Of a stretch of DNA of 64,000 nucleotides, positions 35,701-43,454 are shown piece after piece (positions within the stretch are counted from its first letter, which is position 1; every line of letters starts with the position of its first letter). Under the pieces are notes generated by a model. It had not been told where the DNA came from. It worked only from the letters and a program-made list of their open reading frames with translations, and did not search any database. The position numbers and the translations under genes were made by a program. This DNA is from a bacterium. Its GTDB lineage: Bacteria > Planctomycetota > UBA1135 > UBA2386. The stretch is from the NCBI GenBank assembly GCA_024743115.1, contig JANSXC010000006.1:62001-126000 (forward strand), read 5' to 3'.

Positions 35701-36279
35701 ATGAACGACGAAGACGTAATCTTCCTGGTGATTCAGTTCGCGGTCGCGGCCGTGTTCGGGATCGTCTGTGCCGCGATGGCTCCTGGCCGCGGCCGCAGCG
35801 CCGTGGGCTGGTTCTTCATCGGCTTCCTTGGCGGCTGCCTCGGCATCATCATCCTGTTGCTGATCCCCGACCTGAAGAAGGAAGCGGCGAAGGAGAAGCG
35901 TCAGCGCGAGGAGACCCGCAAGCTGCGCGAGCAGCTCAAGAAGGAGCGGCAGGTCGCGGACGCCCGGCACCAGGCGCACGGCCAGCGGCTCGGGGCCCAC
36001 GATCGCGCGCTCGGCCTCGACACGACGGCAGCCGAGTTGCCCGGCGATGCGGCTGCGCCGCCGCCGCTGCCCGAAGAGGCCGAATCGGTCGCCGCCGCGA
36101 ATGCGATGGAGTGGTACTACGCTGTCGATGGCAAGCAGGAAGGTCCCGTGACCGCTGCGCGCCTGCGTGACATGTGGCTCGACGAGCTCGTGCCCGACAG
36201 CGCCCTGGTCTGGTGCGAAGGGATGTCGGACTGGCGACCGATCGGCGAACTTGGCGACTCTCTCGGCGGTGCGCAATGA
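35701..36279 (+). CDS. GYF_2-domain membrane protein (paralogue 2)
   Basis: A 192-residue paralogue of the preceding protein with the same order: two membrane helices (about 5-27 and 36-56) around PGRGRSAVGWFFIG, a charged coiled-coil helix (LKKEAAKEKRQREETRKLRE, then QLKKERQVADARHQAHGQRL), a short acidic/proline linker, and a GYF_2 domain (about 136-186; WYYAVDGKQEGPVTAARLRD then WCEGMSDWRPIGEL). The block GAHDRALGLDT is nearly identical in both. The proline-rich linkers of the pair could be ligands for each other's GYF_2 domains (inference). The next gene's ATG overlaps its stop (ATGA). Confidence 0.84.
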   Translation: MNDEDVIFLVIQFAVAAVFGIVCAAMAPGRGRSAVGWFFIGFLGGCLGIIILLLIPDLKKEAAKEKRQREETRKLREQLKKERQVADARHQAHGQRLGAHDRALGLDTTAAELPGDAAAPPPLPEEAESVAAANAMEWYYAVDGKQEGPVTAARLRDMWLDELVPDSALVWCEGMSDWRPIGELGDSLGGAQ

Positions 36280-37298
36280 ACGCGAACGACCCGAACGATC
36301 CGAGTGGTCCGGGCGACCCGGGTGCGGCCGATTCCGCGGCCGATTCCGCGGCCGATTCCGCGGCCAGTGCGGACGGCGCCGACACTCCGAAGATGCCGCA
36401 AGGATCCCCGCGCTGGGTGGTCATGGACGGGATCCTCGACGGTCGCATCGGGGATGGTCCCGCGATCACCGCCGCGGTCAAGCGGCTCAACCGGCTCGGT
36501 ATCTGCGAGTTCGAACTCGAGCAGGATGGCGGCAAGTACTCGCTGCTGCCCGGCAACGACCGGGTGGACGGCGCGATGCTCGACGCCACGGGTCAGCAGG
36601 ACCTGCTCGAACAGCTGCGTGCGATTGCAGCTGCGACCCACGGTGCGGTCGAGTCGACGTTGCGGTGCACGATGATCTACCAGGACGAATGCGCGGAGAC
36701 GCTGTTCCGTGCCGTCGCGCCGCCACCGGCGGGCGATGGCATCGAGCCGCTGACGCGCCTGCGACCGGTCACGCCCGCGGACCTGCCGCAGACGATCGAG
36801 GCCGCGCCGCCTTGGCAAGGGATGCTGCGCCGCAAGGAGGTCATGATCGCCCTGCCGCTGCTGCTCCTCGCGTTTGCGCTGGGCGCGTGGCAGTCGGGCT
36901 TGCTCGATCGACTGCTGTCGGCGAGCGCCGACGGCCTCACCGTCGAGGCGGGACCGTTCGAGGGCCTCATCGTGGCGGAGGTGGCGAACGACTGGGGCAA
37001 CTACCAGATCACGGTTCGCCGCGGCCCCGAGTATCCGACGACCAGTGAAGCCTGGGATGCCAGGGCGCCGGCGACCGAGACCGAACGCCTGCGTGACACG
37101 ATGGTGCGCGAGGGGCAGGAGCTTTGGCTCCAGTTGCGCGACAACGCGGATGCGGTGCTCGCGCAACGCAGCGTCAGCCTGCGACCGTTCGTCACCGCGG
37201 CCGATGCCGAGGTCGAGACGTTCCTGCCCGGTCGCATGACCGCCACCCGGCTCGTATTCAGCCTGACCGAGTACGAGAAGAAGAAAAAGAAGGAGTAG
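36276..37298 (+). CDS. Single-pass membrane protein of unknown function with Ala/Asp repeat
   Basis: A 340-residue protein coupled to GYF_2 paralogue 2 (ATGA overlap). Residues 1-45 are a low-complexity Asn/Asp/Ala segment encoded partly by a 12-bp tandem repeat. A soluble domain follows (about 45-180; WVVMDGILDGRIGDGPAITA), then one membrane helix (about 188-206; MIALPLLLLAFALGAWQS) and a 130-residue C-terminal domain ending in a Lys-rich tail (EYEKKKKKE). No family is recognised. The topology suggests domains on both sides of the membrane. It sits between the GYF_2 pair and the CPBP protease. An AAGGAG within its 3' end serves as the ribosome site of the next gene. Confidence 0.75.
   Translation: MNANDPNDPSGPGDPGAADSAADSAADSAASADGADTPKMPQGSPRWVVMDGILDGRIGDGPAITAAVKRLNRLGICEFELEQDGGKYSLLPGNDRVDGAMLDATGQQDLLEQLRAIAAATHGAVESTLRCTMIYQDECAETLFRAVAPPPAGDGIEPLTRLRPVTPADLPQTIEAAPPWQGMLRRKEVMIALPLLLLAFALGAWQSGLLDRLLSASADGLTVEAGPFEGLIVAEVANDWGNYQITVRRGPEYPTTSEAWDARAPATETERLRDTMVREGQELWLQLRDNADAVLAQRSVSLRPFVTAADAEVETFLPGRMTATRLVFSLTEYEKKKKKE
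36324..36365 (+). repeat. 12-bp tandem repeat, 3.5 copies, in coding sequence
   Basis: Three exact copies of GCGGCCGATTCC (36324-36335, 36336-36347, 36348-36359) plus GCGGCC. They encode an Ala-Asp-Ser-Ala repeat in the N-terminal linker of the single-pass membrane protein. The 12-bp unit keeps the frame, so copy number could vary without disrupting the gene. Confidence 0.95.
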
Positions 37299-37299
37299 G

Positions 37300-38286
37300 G
37301 TGACGGACGACTCGGAGCTCCCGGTCGTTCGGCAGTGGCCTGCCGACGAAGAGCTCGATCCCGCCACCGCCCTGTCCGCCGAGTGTCCGGGTTGTGGCGC
37401 GCCGTGGCGCATCCATCCCGACCTCGCGGGGTTCCGCGTGCGCTGTTCGTGCGGCTCCTACGTGCAGGCGCCCAAGCGCGCGCAGGCGGCCGGTGACCCG
37501 TTCGCGGTATTCGTGCCCGAGCAGGCGCATCTGCCGGTTCCGAAACTCACGCGTGACAACGAGGGCCGGCTCGAGGTGCCGCATCGTCGGGGCGAGACGA
37601 TCGAGCGGGAGCTGCCCGTCGATGCGCCGATGGCGCCGGGAACCGTGCAGCATGCGGACGTGCCGACTCGCCAGCGCTGGACTACGCGGGCAATCCTGGA
37701 GCTGGTGTTGTTCATGGCGGCGTTCCTGTTGCCGCAGTTCTGTATCGGCTTCTTCTTCGATGGCGAGGCCCGCACGCTCGCGATGCCGTTCGCGTCTCTC
37801 GTGACCGGGGTCGCGGTGGTGTTGCTCGCGGCGGCGCTGAATCCGTACGTGTTCTCCGGTGTGCGGGGCGCCAAGGCCCGCTACTGGATCGAGGCGGTGC
37901 TCTTTGCCGTCGGCACCTATTTCCTCGCGACGGTCTGGGTCGACCTGATCGACGTCAACGACGAGGGCGGCGCCATGTTGCGGGCCTGGCGCGAGGCGTT
38001 GGGGCCCGGCTGGTTGTTGTTCGTGCTCGCGTTCTGCCCCGCCGTGTTCGAGGAGCTTGCGTTCCGCGGAGCCGTCCAGGGGCGCTTCTGCGCGTTGCTC
38101 GGCTACTACGAGGGCATCATCGCGACGGGGGCCGCGTTCGGTCTCTGCCATGGCATCACTGCGGCGCTGCCGTTCCACGTCGGGATCGGCATCTACCTGT
38201 GCTTCCTGCGCTCGCGGTCCCGCAGTCTGCTGCCCTGCATCGCCGCGCACGCGCTCTACAACGGGTTGATCGGGCTCACCGCCTGA
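37300..38286 (+). CDS. CPBP-family intramembrane metalloprotease with N-terminal zinc-ribbon-like region
   Basis: A 328-residue protein from GTG 37300, one base after the previous stop, with AAGGAG at 37290-37295 as its ribosome site. Residues 29-51 hold CPGC and CSC pairs typical of a small zinc ribbon. After a linker come about six membrane helices (132-325) with the CPBP/Abi (type II CAAX protease-like) motifs: EELAFR (Glu251, Glu252, Arg256), His284 in FGLCHG, and His317/Asn321 in HALYNG. These enzymes cleave or process membrane substrates. As last gene of the TM2-DUF2752-GYF_2 cluster it may process one of its neighbours (inference). Its 3' end overlaps the convergent radical SAM gene by 11 bp. 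Confidence 0.86.
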   Translation: MTDDSELPVVRQWPADEELDPATALSAECPGCGAPWRIHPDLAGFRVRCSCGSYVQAPKRAQAAGDPFAVFVPEQAHLPVPKLTRDNEGRLEVPHRRGETIERELPVDAPMAPGTVQHADVPTRQRWTTRAILELVLFMAAFLLPQFCIGFFFDGEARTLAMPFASLVTGVAVVLLAAALNPYVFSGVRGAKARYWIEAVLFAVGTYFLATVWVDLIDVNDEGGAMLRAWREALGPGWLLFVLAFCPAVFEELAFRGAVQGRFCALLGYYEGIIATGAAFGLCHGITAALPFHVGIGIYLCFLRSRSRSLLPCIAAHALYNGLIGLTA

Positions 38287-40198
38287 CCCGCTTGCCGCCG
38301 CGGCCCGGGCGTTCGCTCCGGTTGGCCGCGCCGCGGCGCGCATCGAGTGCGGCCTTGGGCGCCTTGCTCGGGATCAGGCACTCGGGCCCGTCGCCGATCA
38401 GATCCTTGCGCCCGGCCTCGAGCAGTGCCTTGCGTACCGCGAACCAGTTCTCGGGCTTGAAGTACTGCATCAACGCGCGCTGGACCTCGCGGTCGCGCAG
38501 CTTGCGCACGGTCTCGACCGGCTTCATCGTCGTTGGGTCGATGCCGGTCCAGTACATGCAGGTCGCGATGTCCATCGGTGCCGGGATGAAGTCCTGCACC
38601 TGCCGCGGCCGGTAGCCACGCTGCTTCAAGAACACGGCGAGCTCGATCATCTCGGCGACTCCCGAACCCGGGTGCGACGCGATGAAGTAGGGCACGAGAT
38701 ACTGTTCCTTGCCGGCGCGCTTGCTCGCGGCCTCGAAGCGCTTGGCGAAGTCGTCGAACGTGTTGGTCGCCGGCTTTTTCATGAGACTGAGCACCTTCTC
38801 GCTCGTGTGCTCCGGGGCGACCTTGAGCTGACCGCCGACGTGGTGGCGCGCCATGTCCTCGATGTATTCCTCGTCGTGACGTGCGAGATCCATCCGGATG
38901 CCGCTCGCGACGCGCACGCTCTTGATGCCCGCGGTCTCACGCACCTGCTCGAGCAGGTTCTTCGTGGGGCCGTGGTCGGTTCCGAGCAGCTTGCAGACGG
39001 TCGGATGTACGCACGACAGTCGCCGGCACTTCGCTTCGATCTCTGGCCGCGTGCACCGCATGCGATACATGTTGGCCGTGGGGCCGCCGACGTCGCTGAT
39101 CGCGCCCTTGAACTCGGGGTCCTGCGCGAGCTGCTGGACCTCCTTCATGATCGACCGTTCGCTGCGGCTCTGGATAGCGCGGCCCTGGTGCATCGTGATC
39201 GAGCAGAACGTGCACCCGCCGAAGCACCCGCGCATCGTCGTGATCGAGTCCTTGATCATCGTGTGCGCCGGCACGACCTCGCGATAGCTCGAGTGTGGTC
39301 GGCGCGTGTACGGCAGGTCGTAGATGCCGTCGAGTTCGGCCTCCGTGAGCGCGAGCGCGGGCGGGTTGACGACGAGCGTGCGGTCCCCGTGGCGCTGCGT
39401 CAGCCGGCGGCCATTGAGCGGGTTGGTCTCGTGGTGCAACAGGCGCGTCGCGACGGCGAAGGCCTGCTTGTCGTCGCGCACGGCTTCGAAGCTCGGCATC
39501 TCGACCGTCGTGTTGTCGCACGCGGCATCGTCCCAGCGATGGTCGGGCAGCTCCTCCTTGCCGCCGAGCAGGTAGGCGACGCCGCGCAGGTCGCGGCAGT
39601 CGCGCACGGTCTTGCCGGCACCGAGACGGCGTACGATCTCCGCGAGCACCCGTTCGCCCATGCCGAACCCGAGCAGGTCCGCCTTGCAGGTCGCGAGGAT
39701 GCTCGGTCGCACGGTCTCGGACCAGTAGTCGAAATGGGCGATTCGGCGCAGCGACGCCTCGACGCCGCCCGCGATCACGGGGACGCCGGCGAACGCCTCG
39801 CGGCAGCGTTGGGCGTAGACGTTCGTGGCGCGGTCGGGTCGCATGCCGATCTTGCCACCCGGCGAGTAGGCGTCCTCGTTGCGCCGCTTCTTGTTCGCCG
39901 TGTAGTGGTTGATCATCGAGTCCATGTTGCCGGCGCTGACCGCGAAGCAGATCCGCGGCGGCCCGAACTGGCGGAAGGCTTCGGCGTCGTGCCACTTCGG
40001 CTGCGAGAGGATCGCGACGCGGAAGCCTTCGCGTTCGAGCACGCGGCCGAGCAGTGCCATCGCGAACGACGGGTGGTCGATGTAGGCGTCGCCCGAGACG
40101 AAGACGACGTCGACCGCGTCCCAGCCCCGCTGCTGCATCTCGGCGGCGGTGGTGGGGAGGAATGCGCTCGGCGCGGGCGTGCTGCAGGGGGAGGACAT
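38276..40198 (-). CDS. YgiQ-family radical SAM protein
   Basis: A 640-residue radical SAM protein of the YgiQ family. The N-terminal UPF0313 block has the standard [20 protein letters not shown] and [10 protein letters not shown] pattern (residues 13-45). The [4Fe-4S]-binding motif CFGGCTFC is at Cys325, Cys329 and Cys332, followed by [17 protein letters not shown] and the C-terminal [10 protein letters not shown] also fit the family. The length is near the family norm of 620-740. The family is widespread, cytoplasmic and of unproven function. It is convergent with the CPBP protease (11-bp tail overlap). Confidence 0.9.
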   Translation of the reverse strand: MSSPCSTPAPSAFLPTTAAEMQQRGWDAVDVVFVSGDAYIDHPSFAMALLGRVLEREGFRVAILSQPKWHDAEAFRQFGPPRICFAVSAGNMDSMINHYTANKKRRNEDAYSPGGKIGMRPDRATNVYAQRCREAFAGVPVIAGGVEASLRRIAHFDYWSETVRPSILATCKADLLGFGMGERVLAEIVRRLGAGKTVRDCRDLRGVAYLLGGKEELPDHRWDDAACDNTTVEMPSFEAVRDDKQAFAVATRLLHHETNPLNGRRLTQRHGDRTLVVNPPALALTEAELDGIYDLPYTRRPHSSYREVVPAHTMIKDSITTMRGCFGGCTFCSITMHQGRAIQSRSERSIMKEVQQLAQDPEFKGAISDVGGPTANMYRMRCTRPEIEAKCRRLSCVHPTVCKLLGTDHGPTKNLLEQVRETAGIKSVRVASGIRMDLARHDEEYIEDMARHHVGGQLKVAPEHTSEKVLSLMKKPATNTFDDFAKRFEAASKRAGKEQYLVPYFIASHPGSGVAEMIELAVFLKQRGYRPRQVQDFIPAPMDIATCMYWTGIDPTTMKPVETVRKLRDREVQRALMQYFKPENWFAVRKALLEAGRKDLIGDGPECLIPSKAPKAALDARRGAANRSERPGRGGKRVRR

Positions 40199-40251
40199 GG
40201 GAGAACGTAGGACGCGGGCCGCCGGGATAGTAGCGGCTGATCCGCGCGCGA

Positions 40252-41460
40252 TCAGCGCGCGATGTGCGCGAGCAGAGCTTTGCCGATCATTGCGGCCTTG
40301 CGGGTGCGGCCGGGCACGTGCATGTGCGCCAGGTCCTGGTAGAGCTCGTTCTGGCCCGTGAGTTCGATATCGAGGTCCACGAACACCACGCGATCGCCGT
40401 ACTCGGCCGCGAGTGTTCGGATAACCGCCGCGAACTTCGGCAGGTCGGGGCGGTTCTGGGCGAACGGGACATCCGCGGCCGTCGAGTGCGGCAGAGTGGC
40501 GAGCACCGGCGTGATGCCGCGCAGCAGCGCGAGGTCGACGATCGTGCGCAGGTTGCGTTCGAATGTCGTGAGAGCGGGCTGTAGATCGACGTCCTGGTGG
40601 TTGTGGACCGGCTGCAGCAGCGCGGCATCGAGATAGCTCCAGCCCGCGTTGCCAGTGAGGCGGAAGCGCAGGAATCGATAGACGACACTCGCGCGGATCG
40701 GCAGCCAGTCGGCGAACGTCGGTGGCGCGAAGGCCTTGAGCACGTGGCTGTGATCACCGCGATACGACGCCGCGTTGCGCGCGGCCCGGCCGTCGTTCCA
40801 GCCGTGGTGGACGACGACGTAGTCGGGTTCGTAGTCGACCGCGTTGAGCGTGAAGTTCACGACCGAGTGAGTCGAGTCGTAGAACCCGTGTGCGAGGTTG
40901 ATGCACTCGAAGCGCTGGTCGGCAGCGTGCTCTGCGAACCATTCCGCGAGCAGTTCGGGATAGCCCGAGGCCGTCGTCGAACCACCGAGGCAGACGACCC
41001 TGCGAGTCCCTGTCGGTTTCGGTCGAGGCACGCTGCGGCCCGGGAAGCCCTCGCGATTGAACGGCGTCGTCGAGCTGAGGGCGGCGTTGCCGCGCAGGAT
41101 TCGGTCGGGGCGGCCGGTGAACTGCAGGAACGGATGCGGTTGGTAGGCCAGCAAATCGGGATAGGTGGCGCGACCGAGTGCGGCGAGCTTCTCGCGCGGC
41201 CAGTACGTGAAGTGCGCGATGACGACGCGTGACCCGAGTTCGGCTGCGAGCAGCGCGAAGACCAGCAGGCTGAGTTTCGCGAGCCACGCGCGCTTCGTCC
41301 GCCAGAGGATCACTCCAAACAGCGCGATGCCGAGGCTGACGAACCAGAGCGCGAGCGCGTCCGACGAATGCAGCGGCTCGAGGGCGAAGAGGGGCTCGTG
41401 CACGGGGGGCGTCAGCAGGCCCGCGAACACGAACCCGAACACGGCGAAGACGCGATTCAC
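40252..41460 (-). CDS. Membrane-anchored SGNH/GDSL-like hydrolase
   Basis: A 402-residue protein with three N-terminal hydrophobic segments (about 3-20, 35-52, 60-80) and an extracytoplasmic SGNH-like domain. The block [20 protein letters not shown] holds the nucleophile-type GGST motif, [10 protein letters not shown] gives the Gly/Asn block, and [10 protein letters not shown] near the C-terminus provides an Asp-x-x-His-like pair. This layout is typical of esterases or acyltransferases acting on cell-envelope polysaccharides, but the substrate cannot be deduced. It lies 53 bp downstream of the divergent end of the YgiQ gene's start on the same strand and has no obvious operon partner. Confidence 0.76.
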   Translation of the reverse strand: MNRVFAVFGFVFAGLLTPPVHEPLFALEPLHSSDALALWFVSLGIALFGVILWRTKRAWLAKLSLLVFALLAAELGSRVVIAHFTYWPREKLAALGRATYPDLLAYQPHPFLQFTGRPDRILRGNAALSSTTPFNREGFPGRSVPRPKPTGTRRVVCLGGSTTASGYPELLAEWFAEHAADQRFECINLAHGFYDSTHSVVNFTLNAVDYEPDYVVVHHGWNDGRAARNAASYRGDHSHVLKAFAPPTFADWLPIRASVVYRFLRFRLTGNAGWSYLDAALLQPVHNHQDVDLQPALTTFERNLRTIVDLALLRGITPVLATLPHSTAADVPFAQNRPDLPKFAAVIRTLAAEYGDRVVFVDLDIELTGQNELYQDLAHMHVPGRTRKAAMIGKALLAHIAR

Positions 41461-41507
41461 GGCTGCGAGGTTAGCGTCAACGGCACGCGGGTTGCACGTC
41501 GACGCCC

Positions 41508-41906
41508 ATGCTTCCGTCTCTGTCCCGCTACCGTGACATCGTCACCGCGTTGCCATGGCTCCTTCTCGGTTTCACGCTCGTGGCCTGCGCATCGGCCTCT
41601 GCCGTGCGGCTCGGCGAGAGCGTGTTTCCGGCGCGGTCGCTCGATCATCCCATCGTGGTCTTCGAGTTGGACCACGTGCCGCCAGAACGCGCACACGTTC
41701 GGATCGGACGCATCGTCGGCGAGGGGTCGGATCTGATGTCGTTCGCGGACATCGTCGAGGTGATGCGGGTCCGCGCTCGCGAACTCGGCGGCGATGCCCT
41801 GATCCTGCTGGGTGGCGGGCTGCTGCTCAGCGAAGGCGGCGGCGAGTGCGGCACGATCTCGCTGGACCGCACGGTGCATGCCGTGGCGATCCGCTGGCGC
41901 GAGTGA
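41508..41906 (+). CDS. Small lipoprotein of unknown function
   Basis: A 132-residue protein starting at ATG 41508 with a lipoprotein signal (LPWLLLGFTLVACAS; lipobox LVAC). The mature part (VVFELDHVPPERAHVRIGRI then MRVRARELGGDALILLGGGL) resembles small envelope lipoproteins with a ferredoxin-like YbjQ-type alpha/beta fold in which an ELGxDAxI segment forms the central helix-strand pair; the resemblance is loose. It is divergent from the SGNH-like gene (47-bp gap) and convergent with the mutarotase gene (12-bp gap). Function unknown. Confidence 0.68.
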   Translation: MLPSLSRYRDIVTALPWLLLGFTLVACASASAVRLGESVFPARSLDHPIVVFELDHVPPERAHVRIGRIVGEGSDLMSFADIVEVMRVRARELGGDALILLGGGLLLSEGGGECGTISLDRTVHAVAIRWRE

Positions 41907-41918
41907 CGCCCGCGCCGC

Positions 41919-42764
41919 TCATTCGCACTTGATCGTCAACGCGAGTTCGTGCGTCTCGCCGGGTTGCAGCCGCAGCGCGCCGGCATGTACGTTCGCCGAT
42001 TCGACGCAGACGAAGCGCTGCCAGTCGTCGGGCGCCATCTGTGAAAGTCGCGCGGTCTTTTCCGGCCAGGGATTCCACACGATCGTGGAGCGCGAGCTGC
42101 GGGTCGTCAGCGTCACGATCCGATCGAGCGCTGGGGCCTGGATCACGATGCGATCCGGCACGTCTTGGAACACCCTGTCGGTCTCGGCGCGAAATCGGAT
42201 TGGCGCTTTCGGGTCCTGATCGGGCTCGGGTGCCTTGGCGTGTTCGACGTAGCCGACGCCTTCGAGGCCGGTCACCGCAGCGGTGTGGATGTCGCCGACA
42301 ACGAAGTAGGTGTGCAACGCTTCTTCGTAGTCGAACGGTTGCTCGCCCCGGTTGGTCACCGCGAGCGTGATGTGTAGAGCCTCGGCGAGGTCGACCCGCA
42401 ATTCGGCGCGGAACGCGTGCGGCCACACCGCGCGACTGTCTGCATCGTCGGTGAGTGCCAGCGTCACGCTGTGGTCGTTCCCGCCCACGAGCTGCCAGTC
42501 GCGGGCGCGCGCGAAGCCGTGGGCCGGCAGCTCCGGGTCGGTGCGATGGCCGCCGAACCACGGGAAGACCACCGGCACTCCGCCACGAACGGGTCGGCCC
42601 TCGAGGTGTTCGGCATGCGTCGCGCTCCAGAGCACGTCCCGGCCGTCGTGCTGCCAGGTCAGCACCTGGGCGCCGAGTGCGGCGATCAGTACTTCGCCAC
42701 GGTCGGCACGCAGGCGATAGGCCCGGCGGCCGCCGGGGTCGGTGGTCTCGGTCGGATGGCCCAT
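41919..42764 (-). CDS. D-hexose-6-phosphate mutarotase / aldose 1-epimerase family
   Basis: A 281-residue cytoplasmic protein of the YeaD-like mutarotase family, which interconverts alpha and beta anomers of hexose phosphates. The signature GGVPVVFPWFGGH is followed by HGFARARDW, giving the first conserved His. EALHTYFVVGDI supplies the second His and an acidic residue, and CVESANV carries the catalytic Glu near the C-terminus. The length is typical. It lies 17 bp downstream of the ECF sigma gene on the same strand, so it is probably cotranscribed with the kinase and sigma genes, although no functional link is evident. Confidence 0.86.
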   Translation of the reverse strand: MGHPTETTDPGGRRAYRLRADRGEVLIAALGAQVLTWQHDGRDVLWSATHAEHLEGRPVRGGVPVVFPWFGGHRTDPELPAHGFARARDWQLVGGNDHSVTLALTDDADSRAVWPHAFRAELRVDLAEALHITLAVTNRGEQPFDYEEALHTYFVVGDIHTAAVTGLEGVGYVEHAKAPEPDQDPKAPIRFRAETDRVFQDVPDRIVIQAPALDRIVTLTTRSSRSTIVWNPWPEKTARLSQMAPDDWQRFVCVESANVHAGALRLQPGETHELALTIKCE

Positions 42765-42781
42765 TGGTCGTTCCTGTTCGC

Positions 42782-43423
42782 CTATTCGTCGCGCAGTTCG
42801 TCGAAGACCGAGTTGGGGAAGCGCTCGCGCAGGCGGGTCAGCGCGCGGGCGTAGCGCTTGTAGACCGCGTCACGCGACAGCCCGAGCAGTTCCATGACGG
42901 CCTCGGTCTCCTGTTGCTCGATGCCACGCATGAGCAGGATTTCGCGGTCCTGCTCGTTGAGCTCCTCGAGCGCTTCGCGGATCTGGGTTTCGGCTTCGCG
43001 CCGAACGACCGCCGAAACGACTTCGCTCTGCGGGCCACCGAGCTCGAGCAGGGGGTCTTCGCCGTCACCGGCGCTCCCGGTTTGCAGTCGCCGACGGGCC
43101 TCACGGCGTAGCAGGTTCTGGGTCTTGTGCAGGATGGTGGTGCTCAGAAAGCTCAGGAGCACCGGCGTCATCCGGCCGTCGCGTGGTGGCAGTGTGTCGA
43201 GGCGCGGCAGCAGCACGAGCCAGGCCTCGTGCACGAGGTCCGCGGGTTCGCACACGCGCGACAGGGCCGCTCCCATTCGCCAGCGCGCCTGCGCAATCAG
43301 CAGCGGGTTCAGCCGCTCGATGAGCCACGACATGCTCGCCGCGTCGCCATCGACGGCGCGTCGCACGTGCTGGCTCGTGAGCTGCCCGGGGTCGGGCAGC
43401 GGCCCAGGCGAGGGCGGAGGCAT
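42782..43423 (-). CDS. ECF-type RNA polymerase sigma factor
   Basis: A 213-residue sigma-70 family ECF factor. Region 2 (about 25-100) includes the acidic CEPADLVHEAWLVLLPRLDT core-binding helix and the LSTTILHKTQNLLRREARRR stretch for -10 contact. Region 4 (about 145-205; LNEQDREILLMRGIEQQETE then LLGLSRDAVYKRYARALTRL) is the helix-turn-helix. A Pro-rich leader precedes region 2. The Ser/Thr kinase gene lies 31 bp upstream on the same strand, so the two form a kinase-sigma pair, here with the kinase first, the reverse of the 5083-8407 operon. The kinase is the likely regulator, possibly by phosphorylation, by analogy with kinase-linked ECF classes. Confidence 0.87.
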   Translation of the reverse strand: MPPPSPGPLPDPGQLTSQHVRRAVDGDAASMSWLIERLNPLLIAQARWRMGAALSRVCEPADLVHEAWLVLLPRLDTLPPRDGRMTPVLLSFLSTTILHKTQNLLRREARRRLQTGSAGDGEDPLLELGGPQSEVVSAVVRREAETQIREALEELNEQDREILLMRGIEQQETEAVMELLGLSRDAVYKRYARALTRLRERFPNSVFDELRDE

Positions 43424-43454
43424 GCCGCGATGATAGCGGGTTGTCGCGAAGGAC

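Noticed and set aside
36324-36365. Short repeats as a CRISPR array
   Set aside because: Units are 12 bp and directly adjacent without spacers, and lie inside a coding frame.
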